Position numbers and translations under genes: made by a program
Part shown: positions 49,732 through 56,909 of the stretch, piece by piece
How the letters are laid out: each line of letters starts with the position of its first letter
Position numbering within the stretch: position 1 is the first letter of the stretch
DNA from: Chrysoperla carnea
Taxonomy: Eukaryota > Arthropoda > Insecta > Neuroptera > Chrysopidae
Length of the DNA stretch: 64,000 bases
NCBI RefSeq assembly: GCF_905475395.1
Contig: NC_058339.1
Location: 17,926,001 to 17,990,000 of the forward strand
Reading direction: 5' to 3'
The notes under the pieces: generated by a model
The model's input: the letters and a program-made list of their open reading frames with translations, nothing else
The model's database searches: none
Told to the model about the DNA's origin: nothing

Positions 49732-50409
49732 ATGTCATACATGCTTACATTTACAGGGAATAGCTCTTTTTTAACAACAGACTATTCTCCACCAATTGAA
49801 TTAGATAAAAATGAAAATTATGAAATGGGTCTAGTAGATTTACAAGGGTACAATTCCATACCTAATATACACAGCCACAATAACATGTTTTATTACGATG
49901 ATAAAGTTATAGAAATACCACCAGGGTCTTATGAAGTTGAAGATATTGAACGTTATTTAAAAGAAGCTGTAGGCGATGAGGTGACACTACAAATAAATGC
50001 TAATACAAATACATTAAAATGTGAAATAAAGTGTACCGTGATAATAAACTGTGAACCATCAGATTCTGTTTGTCGCATGTTGGGATTTAATAAACGAAAA
50101 CTAGATGCAAATAAAAGACATGAAAGTGACAATACAGTTAATATTTTACCTGTAGAAACAATTTATGTTCAATGTAATATTACAAATGGATCGTATCATA
50201 ACAATGAAATCAGTCACACATTGTTTCATTTTTCACCAAATCTACCACCAGGTTATAAAATTGTGATACATCCTATGAATGTTATTTATTTACCAATCAA
50301 CTGTCAAACTATAAGCAACATTACGCTCACGTTAGTGGACCAAACTGGTAAATTAGTTAACTTTCGAGGTGAAAACATTACAATTGGATTACACTTGAAA
50401 AAGATATAA
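49732..50409 (+). CDS. Penton-like minor capsid protein
   Basis: 225 residues, starting at an ATG 37 bases after the protease. No enzyme motif is present. Its position between protease and major capsid gene, its length and its C-terminal FRGENITIGLHLK motif match the single-jelly-roll vertex (penton) proteins of Polintons. The N-terminus (YMLTFTGNSS, then a PPIELDKNENYEMGLVDLQ-like strand segment) is also typical of this group. It would form capsid vertices. The stop codon overlaps the next ATG (TAATG), which suggests termination-reinitiation of a small downstream frame. Confidence 0.75.
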   Translation: MSYMLTFTGNSSFLTTDYSPPIELDKNENYEMGLVDLQGYNSIPNIHSHNNMFYYDDKVIEIPPGSYEVEDIERYLKEAVGDEVTLQINANTNTLKCEIKCTVIINCEPSDSVCRMLGFNKRKLDANKRHESDNTVNILPVETIYVQCNITNGSYHNNEISHTLFHFSPNLPPGYKIVIHPMNVIYLPINCQTISNITLTLVDQTGKLVNFRGENITIGLHLKKI

Positions 50410-50588
50410 TGGGTTTTGTATTTAATCATCCTACACGTTATGCTGGAGGCAGTGTTTCTACAAACCGTCTCATAAAACAACCTCAATCGAGCAACAATAG
50501 AATAAATAATCACAAACAGTTATCATACGAAAATAGAAAATTTCTTCAATCAATTGGCTTAAAACTAAAACGGCCAATTGTTGGGTAA
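50409..50588 (+). CDS. Small basic protein, 59 residues
   Basis: This short frame starts at an ATG whose A is the last base of the penton stop codon (TAATG) and ends at TAA 50,586-50,588. The product is basic and Asn-rich. It starts MGFVFNHPTRYAGG and ends with a helix-like ENRKFLQSIGLKLK segment. Small basic proteins near the penton and hexon genes are found in Polinton/adintovirus-type and adenoviral genomes, where they act as core or capsid cement peptides; an equivalent role here is inference. Overlapping stop-start, good codon continuity and location inside a compact gene block support its reality. Confidence 0.6.
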   Translation: MGFVFNHPTRYAGGSVSTNRLIKQPQSSNNRINNHKQLSYENRKFLQSIGLKLKRPIVG

Positions 50589-50660
50589 AATTTAGTTGCT
50601 GGTTTAAAATAAAGAAATCAGTTATACGAATAAAATTCAATTGTATTAAGAAGAAGAAGA

Positions 50661-51857
50661 ATGGCAGAAATACTAGAAGTGACCAATGTACCTGAGTACG
50701 ATAATGTTATTACAGGATTAGAGTATCACAACCACCAAGCTTATAATTCATCGAAATTTGAATCAAGCGATGAGAGTAGAATTTGCATTCAATCACAAGA
50801 CTTGTACACATTACCAAGTGAAAGTGTTTTAAATATCGAAGGTCAAGTGACTGATGATGATGATACAAATGTAGCCAGCTTCATATCGAATGCTATATCA
50901 TTTATGTTTCATGAAATTCGTTATGAAATTGGTGGTAAGGTAATTGATGTGATTAATAACGTAGGCATCGTTAGCACTATAAAAAACTATCTATCCCTAA
51001 ACGAAAATCAAAGTAAAGCTTTAGAGAATGCTGGCTTTGGTGAAAATTTTAAAAAGAATGCTGCTGGTTACTTCAATGTTCGTATTCCGTTGAAAATGTA
51101 TATGGGTTTTTTTGAAGATTATCCTAAAATTCTCGTAAACATGAAACAAGAAATCGTTATTGTTCGTGCAAATGATGATATTAATTGTTTTACCTCAACT
51201 GTCGCAACAAGCAAACCTAAAATTAAAATCAACAAATTAGAATGGTGTGTTCCATACGTTAAAGTGTCTGATAAAATGCGAGTCGAATTATACAACTTAG
51301 TCAATCAAAATGATGATTTGAGGTTATGGTTTCGATCAATGGAATGTCTACTTATACCAGAACTACCATTAACTGATAGACATGTGTGGAGTGTTAAAAC
51401 TAGTGTAGAATGTCCTAACTACGCTGTTATCTGTTTCCAAACAAATCGTGACCGCAACATTTTAAAAGATTCCAGTCAGTTCGACCATTGTAACATAACA
51501 AATTTGAAAGTCTATTTAAATGGTGAAGCCTACCCATATGTGAATTTGAATCTAAATTACACAAATAATCAAACAGCGTTACTGTATGAAATGTATTGCA
51601 ATTTTCAAAAATCGTACTATAGACGCTCTATAACAGAACCATTGCTAGATAAAGAAACGTTTATAAATAAATCACCTCTATTTGTCATTGACTGTTCGAA
51701 GCACCCAGAGTCACTTAAATCTACAACAGTGGACTTGCGCGTTGAGTTTGAAGCTAGTGTTAATTTCCCAGCTAAAACGCGTGCGTATTGTATAGTGTTC
51801 CATGATCGATTATTTAAATACAATCCACTCACGAATATTGTGAATAGAGTGGTTTAA
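50661..51857 (+). CDS. Major capsid protein (double jelly-roll, hexon-like)
   Basis: 398 residues from the ATG at 50,661. It has the N-terminal pattern shared by many arthropod Polinton major capsid proteins: VTNVPEYDNVI, then a stretch ending SRICIQSQDLYTLPSES and IEGQV. It is rich in beta-strand-like alternation, with no enzymatic motif or signal peptide. Its size is compatible with a trimeric double-jelly-roll capsomer, though at the short end. It lies directly upstream (1 base) of the next gene, giving a tight unit. The assignment rests on family resemblance and gene order. A structural prediction would settle it. Confidence 0.8.
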   Translation: MAEILEVTNVPEYDNVITGLEYHNHQAYNSSKFESSDESRICIQSQDLYTLPSESVLNIEGQVTDDDDTNVASFISNAISFMFHEIRYEIGGKVIDVINNVGIVSTIKNYLSLNENQSKALENAGFGENFKKNAAGYFNVRIPLKMYMGFFEDYPKILVNMKQEIVIVRANDDINCFTSTVATSKPKIKINKLEWCVPYVKVSDKMRVELYNLVNQNDDLRLWFRSMECLLIPELPLTDRHVWSVKTSVECPNYAVICFQTNRDRNILKDSSQFDHCNITNLKVYLNGEAYPYVNLNLNYTNNQTALLYEMYCNFQKSYYRRSITEPLLDKETFINKSPLFVIDCSKHPESLKSTTVDLRVEFEASVNFPAKTRAYCIVFHDRLFKYNPLTNIVNRVV

Positions 51858-51858
51858 A

Positions 51859-52347
51859 ATGGCGTACATAGTGGACGTACAGGGTTTCAAAGTAAACAAT
51901 GAATTCATCGTTAAAGAACTTAGTTTTGTGGATACAAATGGGAACCATTTTGGACATTATGTATTCAAACCACCATTTCCATTTAACACATTAAGTGATT
52001 CAGATAAGAAACAAACAATTTGGCTCTCAAATAATTACCATGGCTTATACTGGAATCAAGGAGCCACCGATTATTGTGAGTTATCAACCATTTTAACACA
52101 TATTGCTAATCATAATGTAATATACTGCAAAGGTGAAGAAAAGAAAATTTGGATTAAAAAATTAATTCGAAATTCAACAAGGGCAGTCCACATTGAAAAT
52201 TTGGATGGTGGAAAACCACTTCATAGGAATGACAGTGTATCAAAAGCTCTATGCATCTATCAACATAAACATTGTACCACAAATATTATTATGTATTTAT
52301 TACATTATTTTTTTAATAGATCTTTATACGGAGGTGCTTGTTGTTGA
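51859..52347 (+). CDS. Conserved Polinton protein of unknown function (VDVQGF type)
   Basis: 162 residues. The stop of the capsid gene and this ATG are one base apart. The sequence opens IVDVQGFKV, followed by FIVKELSFVD, PPFPFNTL, a WLSNNYHGLYWNQG segment and IYCKGEEKKIW. I recognise this pattern from other arthropod Polinton-like loci, where the protein is uncharacterised. The opening beta strand with Asp, followed by KE-containing strands, loosely recalls RNase H-fold (DEDD exonuclease-like) proteins, but I cannot identify a full catalytic set. The C-terminus is Cys- and His-rich (CIYQHKHC ... GGACC). Confidence 0.65.
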   Translation: MAYIVDVQGFKVNNEFIVKELSFVDTNGNHFGHYVFKPPFPFNTLSDSDKKQTIWLSNNYHGLYWNQGATDYCELSTILTHIANHNVIYCKGEEKKIWIKKLIRNSTRAVHIENLDGGKPLHRNDSVSKALCIYQHKHCTTNIIMYLLHYFFNRSLYGGACC

Positions 52348-52618
52348 TAAATTAGTGTTAATGATTAAAAAAGTTTTAACAATAAATAATATTAAAAATA
52401 AAATAATTGTCTTTATTCATATTTTGTATTTTGTTTTAATCTAAAATTGTAATTTTTTTTAAATAAAAATTTTTTTTTATCTTATCTGTAGTACAAGTTG
52501 ATTTATTATTCCTTATAAAGAGCATATTATATAGGTTGATTGATGATGCTTGTTAGGTTATTAAGCGCTGTTTATTAACTGTATAGATCATTTAACTTGT
52601 GAGCTTTCATGTGATAAC
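52348..52618. other. Intergenic AT-rich spacer
   Basis: It contains AATAAA-like motifs (52,380-52,470) that may end the upstream capsid transcript, and presumably the promoter of the gene starting at 52,619. A short in-frame run-on on the plus strand (to 52,444) lacks motifs. Confidence 0.45.
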
Positions 52619-53593
52619 ATGCTTCAGACAACGAAACAGCTAGCTAAGTTGAGCGATATTATACAGAAAAAGTATAACGCACTCAAAGCTGATGAACAAA
52701 GAGCGACCATTTCATTAGAAAAAACATTTAAGCCCATCACTGATCCGCTGAATCAGCTAGTAGAAAAACAAGAGAACGAAAACGATTTTACTCGAATTAA
52801 TATAAAACGCAAGATAGAAGATGATACCTTAGAAGACAATAAAGATGAACTATTAAATTATACGCCAATGAAGGCTCGAAAATTATTTGAAGATACTCCA
52901 GTAGTCACAAAACAAAATCTATCAGACACCTATGAGGATGAGGCATTACACACTCCTGATGTTGTATTTAGGGAGGTTATAAAATCACAAGAGAATAATC
53001 ATCATGCACTTCAACATTTTACAAAGACTTATGGAGATGTGGCTGGTAAATACATTTATTTTATATTATCGAATAAAGATGATAAGCTTATCGATAATAT
53101 TTACGGATTACGTTATGATAATGCTGCTGATAGATTATATGTAGGTAATTCAGTTGTTTACATTAAGCATAACAATATACAAGTCAACGAAAAATGGTAT
53201 GACGGAACATCAGGTTTATATGAGCTTTTAGTAAAACAGATACCAAAAAATTATTCAGAGCAAGACATGCGTAACTATTTGGAAATTGTAACATCAACAA
53301 ACGCTAATAGACGGAATTATGACTCTCAGGGTCAAATTCAAGGAACTAAAAGTTTTAAGTATAAAAATATCATTAAGAAACATCTATACCCATCGGCTCC
53401 TGCTTCTGGTAGCGGTCTAACATTATCACGAGTAACTAATAATCCCATAGACTATGTGTACTGGAATACAATCGATGAACTTTGTGACAGATTACGGCTG
53501 TTATGCGCATCACGTGACGCGGGAAATTTCAGCCATCAAAATGAAATCAATAGTTTGATACAAGAGTTAAGGGAAGAAAATATAATATACTGA
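52619..53593 (+). CDS. Conserved Polinton protein with coiled-coil N-terminus, function unknown
   Basis: 324 residues. Residues 1-60 are heptad-like and charged. They include a LEKTFKPITDPLNQLVE segment that I have seen in many invertebrate Polinton-type proteins. A low-complexity acidic and basic linker follows to about 130. The folded C-terminal part begins near 135 and includes the conserved landmarks YDGTSGLYELLVK, TSTNANRR and the final DELCDRLRLLCAS ... HQNEINSLIQELREENII. No enzymatic residues are evident. The location after the capsid genes and the coiled coil suggest a structural or core role, but this is not established. The frame is intact, and the array of tandem repeats begins within 10 bases of its stop. 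Confidence 0.7.
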   Translation: MLQTTKQLAKLSDIIQKKYNALKADEQRATISLEKTFKPITDPLNQLVEKQENENDFTRINIKRKIEDDTLEDNKDELLNYTPMKARKLFEDTPVVTKQNLSDTYEDEALHTPDVVFREVIKSQENNHHALQHFTKTYGDVAGKYIYFILSNKDDKLIDNIYGLRYDNAADRLYVGNSVVYIKHNNIQVNEKWYDGTSGLYELLVKQIPKNYSEQDMRNYLEIVTSTNANRRNYDSQGQIQGTKSFKYKNIIKKHLYPSAPASGSGLTLSRVTNNPIDYVYWNTIDELCDRLRLLCASRDAGNFSHQNEINSLIQELREENIIY

Positions 53594-53599
53594 AAACCA

Positions 53600-54345
53600 T
53601 ACCGGTTTCTAAACAGACCAGTATTAAACAGGTCAAAACCTGTATTAAACAGATACAGACCAGTATTAAACAGGTTAAAACCAGTATTAAACAGGTACAG
53701 GCCAGTATTAAACAGACCTGTTTACATACAGACCTGTTTAGATACAGATCTGTTTAGATACAGACCTGTTTAGAAAGAGACCTGTTTAGATACAGACCTG
53801 TTTAGAAACAGACCTGTTTAGAAACAGACCTGTTAAGAAACAGACCTGTTTAGAAAGAGACCTGTTTAGAAAGAGACCTGTTTAGATACAGACCTGTTTA
53901 GAAAGAGACCTGTTTAGAAAGAGACCTGTTTAGAAAGAGACCTGTTTAGATACAGACCTGTTTAGAAAGAGACCTGTTTAGAAAGAGACCTGTTTAGAAA
54001 GAGACCTGTTTAGAAACAGACCTGTTTAGAAAGAGACCTGTTTAGAAAGAGACCTGTTTAGATACAGACCTGTTTAGAAACAGACCTGTTTAGAAAGAGA
54101 CCTGTTTAGAAAGAGACCTGTTTAGAAAGAGACCTGTTTAGAAAGAGACCTGTTTAGAAACAGACCTGTTTAGAAACAGACCTGTTTAGATACAGACCTG
54201 TTTAGAAAGAGACCTGTTTAGATACAGACCTGTTTAGAAAGAGACCTGTTTAGATACAGACCTGTTTAGATACAGACCTGTTTAGAAACAGACCTGTTTA
54301 GAAACAGACCTGTTTAGAAAGAGACCTGTTTCTTATTAGACCTGT
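53600..54345 (+). repeat. Tandem array: about 38 units of 16 bp, preceded by inverted units
   Basis: From about 53,725 the 16-mer GACCTGTTTAGAAAGA (variants ending GATACA or GAAACA) repeats almost perfectly to about 54,345. Before it, at 53,610-53,725, five longer units carry the reverse complement core TAAACAGGT (for example CCAGTATTAAACAGGTTAAA). The block can thus fold back on itself. The period is not a multiple of three and every frame meets stops, so it is not coding. It separates the 324-residue gene from the fibre-like gene. Confidence 0.95.
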
Positions 54346-54408
54346 TTAGATTTTATATTTATTATATGTAATTATTTAAATTACATCATAACCTATTGAG
54401 AACTCATT

Positions 54409-55104
54409 ATGAATGGTATAGATAAATTTGGAAGTCCTCTCTTCAAAAATTATCAAGATTCATATACATCACATAATGAATCAATACTTCGATGTAATGG
54501 CGGAAATAATTGCTTCGATGCAAAACAAAGACGAATTGTGAATGTTGGGAAACCTATAAATAAGCAAGATGTTGTGAACTTGGAAAGTCTTGGGCAGTGT
54601 TTGTCATTAGATGATAAAGAATCATACTTTGACGCAAAAAATAAAAAAATAAGTAATGTAGCAAGTCCAGAATTTTCAACTGATGCTGTGGATTTATACA
54701 CCCTTATCAATCATGTTAGTGATAAAATCAATAACACTACTGAAATATTTAACGAGAGTCTGAAAAAATTAAATGGTTATTTTCGAATATCAATACGTAA
54801 TACACAACCAACAAAATTTTATTCAGATCCAACTGCTGATTTTGCATGGTATATATTGGAAAATAATACAAGAGTTTATGTATTTAGATTCCCAATCTCT
54901 GTGATGATACATCATTTAGATATTAAACCAACATACTGTGAGGTCTTCAAAAACGATACTATTATAGATAAAAATAAACTTAATACATTAAAATCAAACG
55001 ATTATTTAACGTTTGGTATTCCTAAAAGTTTCATGACTACAAACTCTGATTCCATGTTATTATATGTTGACATTGGTATAAAATATAAATTAATAGATGG
55101 ATAA
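54409..55104 (+). CDS. Fibre-like protein with tail-fibre repeats
   Basis: 231 residues from the ATG at 54,409. Two copies of a short repeat occur: FDAKQRRIVNVGKPINKQDV (about 36-55) and FDAKNKKISNVASPEFSTDAV (about 74-94), each followed by a V(N/D)L..L segment. This pattern (FDA-x-x-x-x-I-x-NV-x-x-P-x-x-x-x-DAV) is the trimer-register repeat of many phage and viral tail-fibre proteins. The C-terminal 110 residues would be the globular head. A role as vertex spike or receptor-binding fibre is inferred. The end overlaps the integrase start by 8 bases, implying translational or transcript coupling. The long 16-bp array directly upstream is unusual. Confidence 0.6.
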   Translation: MNGIDKFGSPLFKNYQDSYTSHNESILRCNGGNNCFDAKQRRIVNVGKPINKQDVVNLESLGQCLSLDDKESYFDAKNKKISNVASPEFSTDAVDLYTLINHVSDKINNTTEIFNESLKKLNGYFRISIRNTQPTKFYSDPTADFAWYILENNTRVYVFRFPISVMIHHLDIKPTYCEVFKNDTIIDKNKLNTLKSNDYLTFGIPKSFMTTNSDSMLLYVDIGIKYKLIDG

Positions 55105-56020
55105 AAGACGAATTGTTGTGAATGAGCTACATAAACCAGCTCGACGTAATTATCCAAGAAGGCGTGTAATCATTAAGGGGCTCAATGATTTATTTCAAGC
55201 TGATTTGGTAGAAATGATCCCGTATGCAAGACAAAATACCAACTTTAAATATATTTTGGTGGTCATCGATTGCTTCTCCAAATATAGCTGGGCTATGCCA
55301 CTAAAGTCCAAGAGTGCTGTGGATGTCACTAATGCCATGGAACAGATTATAAAAGATCGTACACCTAAAAACCTTCAAACTGATAATGGTACGGAATTCT
55401 ATAATGAAAAATTTAAGAGATTGATGAAAGAGTACAACATAAACCATTATTCTGTATATTCAACTAAAAAGGCGTGTATTGTGGAAAGATTTATACGCAC
55501 ACTGAAATCGATGATGTACAAACATTTCAGTTTGTATGGTAATTATAAATGGATAAAAGTATTACCGGAATTGATTAAACAGTACAATAATTCATACCAT
55601 CGGACAATCAGGATGAAGCCATCACAAGTCAATACACGAAACGAAAAACGGATTTTAAAAGATTCATACAATCATATTAAGATGGTGGGTCCAAAACAAA
55701 AATTTACAGTTGGCGATCATGTAAGGATAAGTAAATTTAGAACGACGTTTGCTCGTGGTTTTCATCCATCATGGACACCAGAAATATTCACCATTCGCGA
55801 GGTGAAACTTACAAACCCAAGAACATATTTACTGAAGGACTACAACAACGAAGATATAAAGGGTGGTTTCTATGCCGAAGAATTACAAAAAGTTCGCGAT
55901 CCAAACATTTATTTAGTGGAAAAGGTCTTAGCTAAACATGGATCCAAAGTTAAAGTCCGGTGGTTAGGGTTCGACTCTTTACACGATTCATATATTGATA
56001 AAAAAAGTCTCCTTTTATAG
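55097..56020 (+). CDS. Polinton integrase (DDE, rve core plus chromodomain)
   Basis: 307 residues from the ATG at 55,097. The catalytic triad is visible: D36 in FQADLVEM, D96 in TDNGTEF and E130 in KACIVERF, a DD33E spacing close to the usual D,D35E. The N-terminal ELHKPARRNYPRRR segment is typical of the Polinton class. After the core come KYNNSYHRTI-like and KFTVGDHVRI segments (an SH3-like DNA-binding part). At the C-terminus lies a chromodomain-like region (about 270-305) with YLVEKVLAK and KVRWLGFDSL. The enzyme would insert the element and produce the 6-bp duplication seen at its ends. It overlaps the fibre-like gene by 8 bases. All catalytic residues are intact. Confidence 0.95.
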   Translation: MDKRRIVVNELHKPARRNYPRRRVIIKGLNDLFQADLVEMIPYARQNTNFKYILVVIDCFSKYSWAMPLKSKSAVDVTNAMEQIIKDRTPKNLQTDNGTEFYNEKFKRLMKEYNINHYSVYSTKKACIVERFIRTLKSMMYKHFSLYGNYKWIKVLPELIKQYNNSYHRTIRMKPSQVNTRNEKRILKDSYNHIKMVGPKQKFTVGDHVRISKFRTTFARGFHPSWTPEIFTIREVKLTNPRTYLLKDYNNEDIKGGFYAEELQKVRDPNIYLVEKVLAKHGSKVKVRWLGFDSLHDSYIDKKSLLL

Positions 56021-56243
56021 TGGAACGTTTTTATGAACATACTTGTAACAATAAAAAATTTGTTATAGTGGACCGTTTTTGTGAACATATTTGTGTTTTA
56101 TAAAAAAATAAATAAAAAATATCACATTGTAAAAATATTATTTTTATTGTAAAATTTTATCTATAACATATAAAAACAGAGTTGTATTATAATAATATTT
56201 AAAAAATATATATTTATAAATTATCGAAAATACATTATAATTA
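56021..56243. other. Convergent spacer with poly-A signals
   Basis: AT-rich. It carries AATAAAAAATTT after the integrase stop (about 56,050), a near-duplicate phrase AGTGGA(A/C)CGTTTTT (56,020 and 56,077) and AATAAATAAAAAAT (about 56,108). On the minus strand TTTATT-type signals serve the facing gene. It marks the meeting point of rightward and leftward transcripts. Confidence 0.6.
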
Positions 56244-56669
56244 TTATTCTGAAAAGTGTCCATTGTCACCATCATCATCTTTCTTCATAAGATAATTTTC
56301 AATTATTTCTTTCACTTGAACATAGTCGGATAACTCGTCTGATGTAAATACACTGTAGTAAGATTGTTCAAAAATGGATAGTCCTACAATTCCATCTTTT
56401 TGTCCAGAGTGGATATTTTTTAAAATCCAGTTCCAAATTTGTTTGTCTTCATCGTCTGACGATGGGGAAAATTTCACTTCTAAGTCCATTTGTTCTACCT
56501 TATCAATAAGGTAGTTTAAAGTTTCCGGTCGACCACATTTAATTGCCATATTAACTAATGTTTTAAAATACTTTGTTAACACATTGTTTATAGTACTTAA
56601 ACTACAATTTTCTTTAATCATATTAACAATACAGTTATTATCACTAGTATGATTACCAAAGTCTTGCAT
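56244..56669 (-). CDS. Acidic protein of unknown function
   Basis: 141 residues, ATG at 56,669. It is not recognised. The middle part has an ankyrin-like feel (LVNMAIKCGRPETLNYLIDKV, about 38-58) but only one such unit is visible. An acidic SSDDEDK segment (70-76) and an acidic tail (KKDDDGDNG) are present. It has no membrane segment or signal peptide. It sits downstream of the polymerase on the same strand, convergent to the integrase, so it may be an accessory early gene. The frame is long for random AT-rich sequence and ends cleanly. It could modulate host functions, but nothing in the sequence shows this. Confidence 0.55.
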   Translation of the reverse strand: MQDFGNHTSDNNCIVNMIKENCSLSTINNVLTKYFKTLVNMAIKCGRPETLNYLIDKVEQMDLEVKFSPSSDDEDKQIWNWILKNIHSGQKDGIVGLSIFEQSYYSVFTSDELSDYVQVKEIIENYLMKKDDDGDNGHFSE

Positions 56670-56909
56670 TTTGTATGTTTAAACTAACACTAAATTGTTT
56701 TCTATAATAATTCTACCTAACTATCAATTTTTTTACACCCCCACCACTACTCTATCAATTGTTCATGCGCACTACTCTATCAATTGTTTGTACACCTATC
56801 ACAATACCGAACCACTTTGAGGATCATCACAACAACAGCAGGACACATTTCTGAAACAACAGCAAAAATTAGCTAAATATTAAAAACATAAAATATAAAA
56901 TACTTACAC
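56670..56909. other. Spacer and possible 3' untranslated region of the polymerase gene
   Basis: A donor GTAAGT (minus strand, from 56,907) and an acceptor TTGTTTCAG (ending 56,851) bound a possible fourth intron of 57 bases just after the polymerase stop. The sequence ACTACTCTATCAATTGTT occurs twice (56,749-56,787). Confidence 0.5.

Noticed and set aside
53725..54345. CRISPR-like or coding repeat array
   Set aside because: The units are contiguous without spacers, the period of 16 is not a codon multiple, and stops occur in each frame, so it is a simple tandem satellite.
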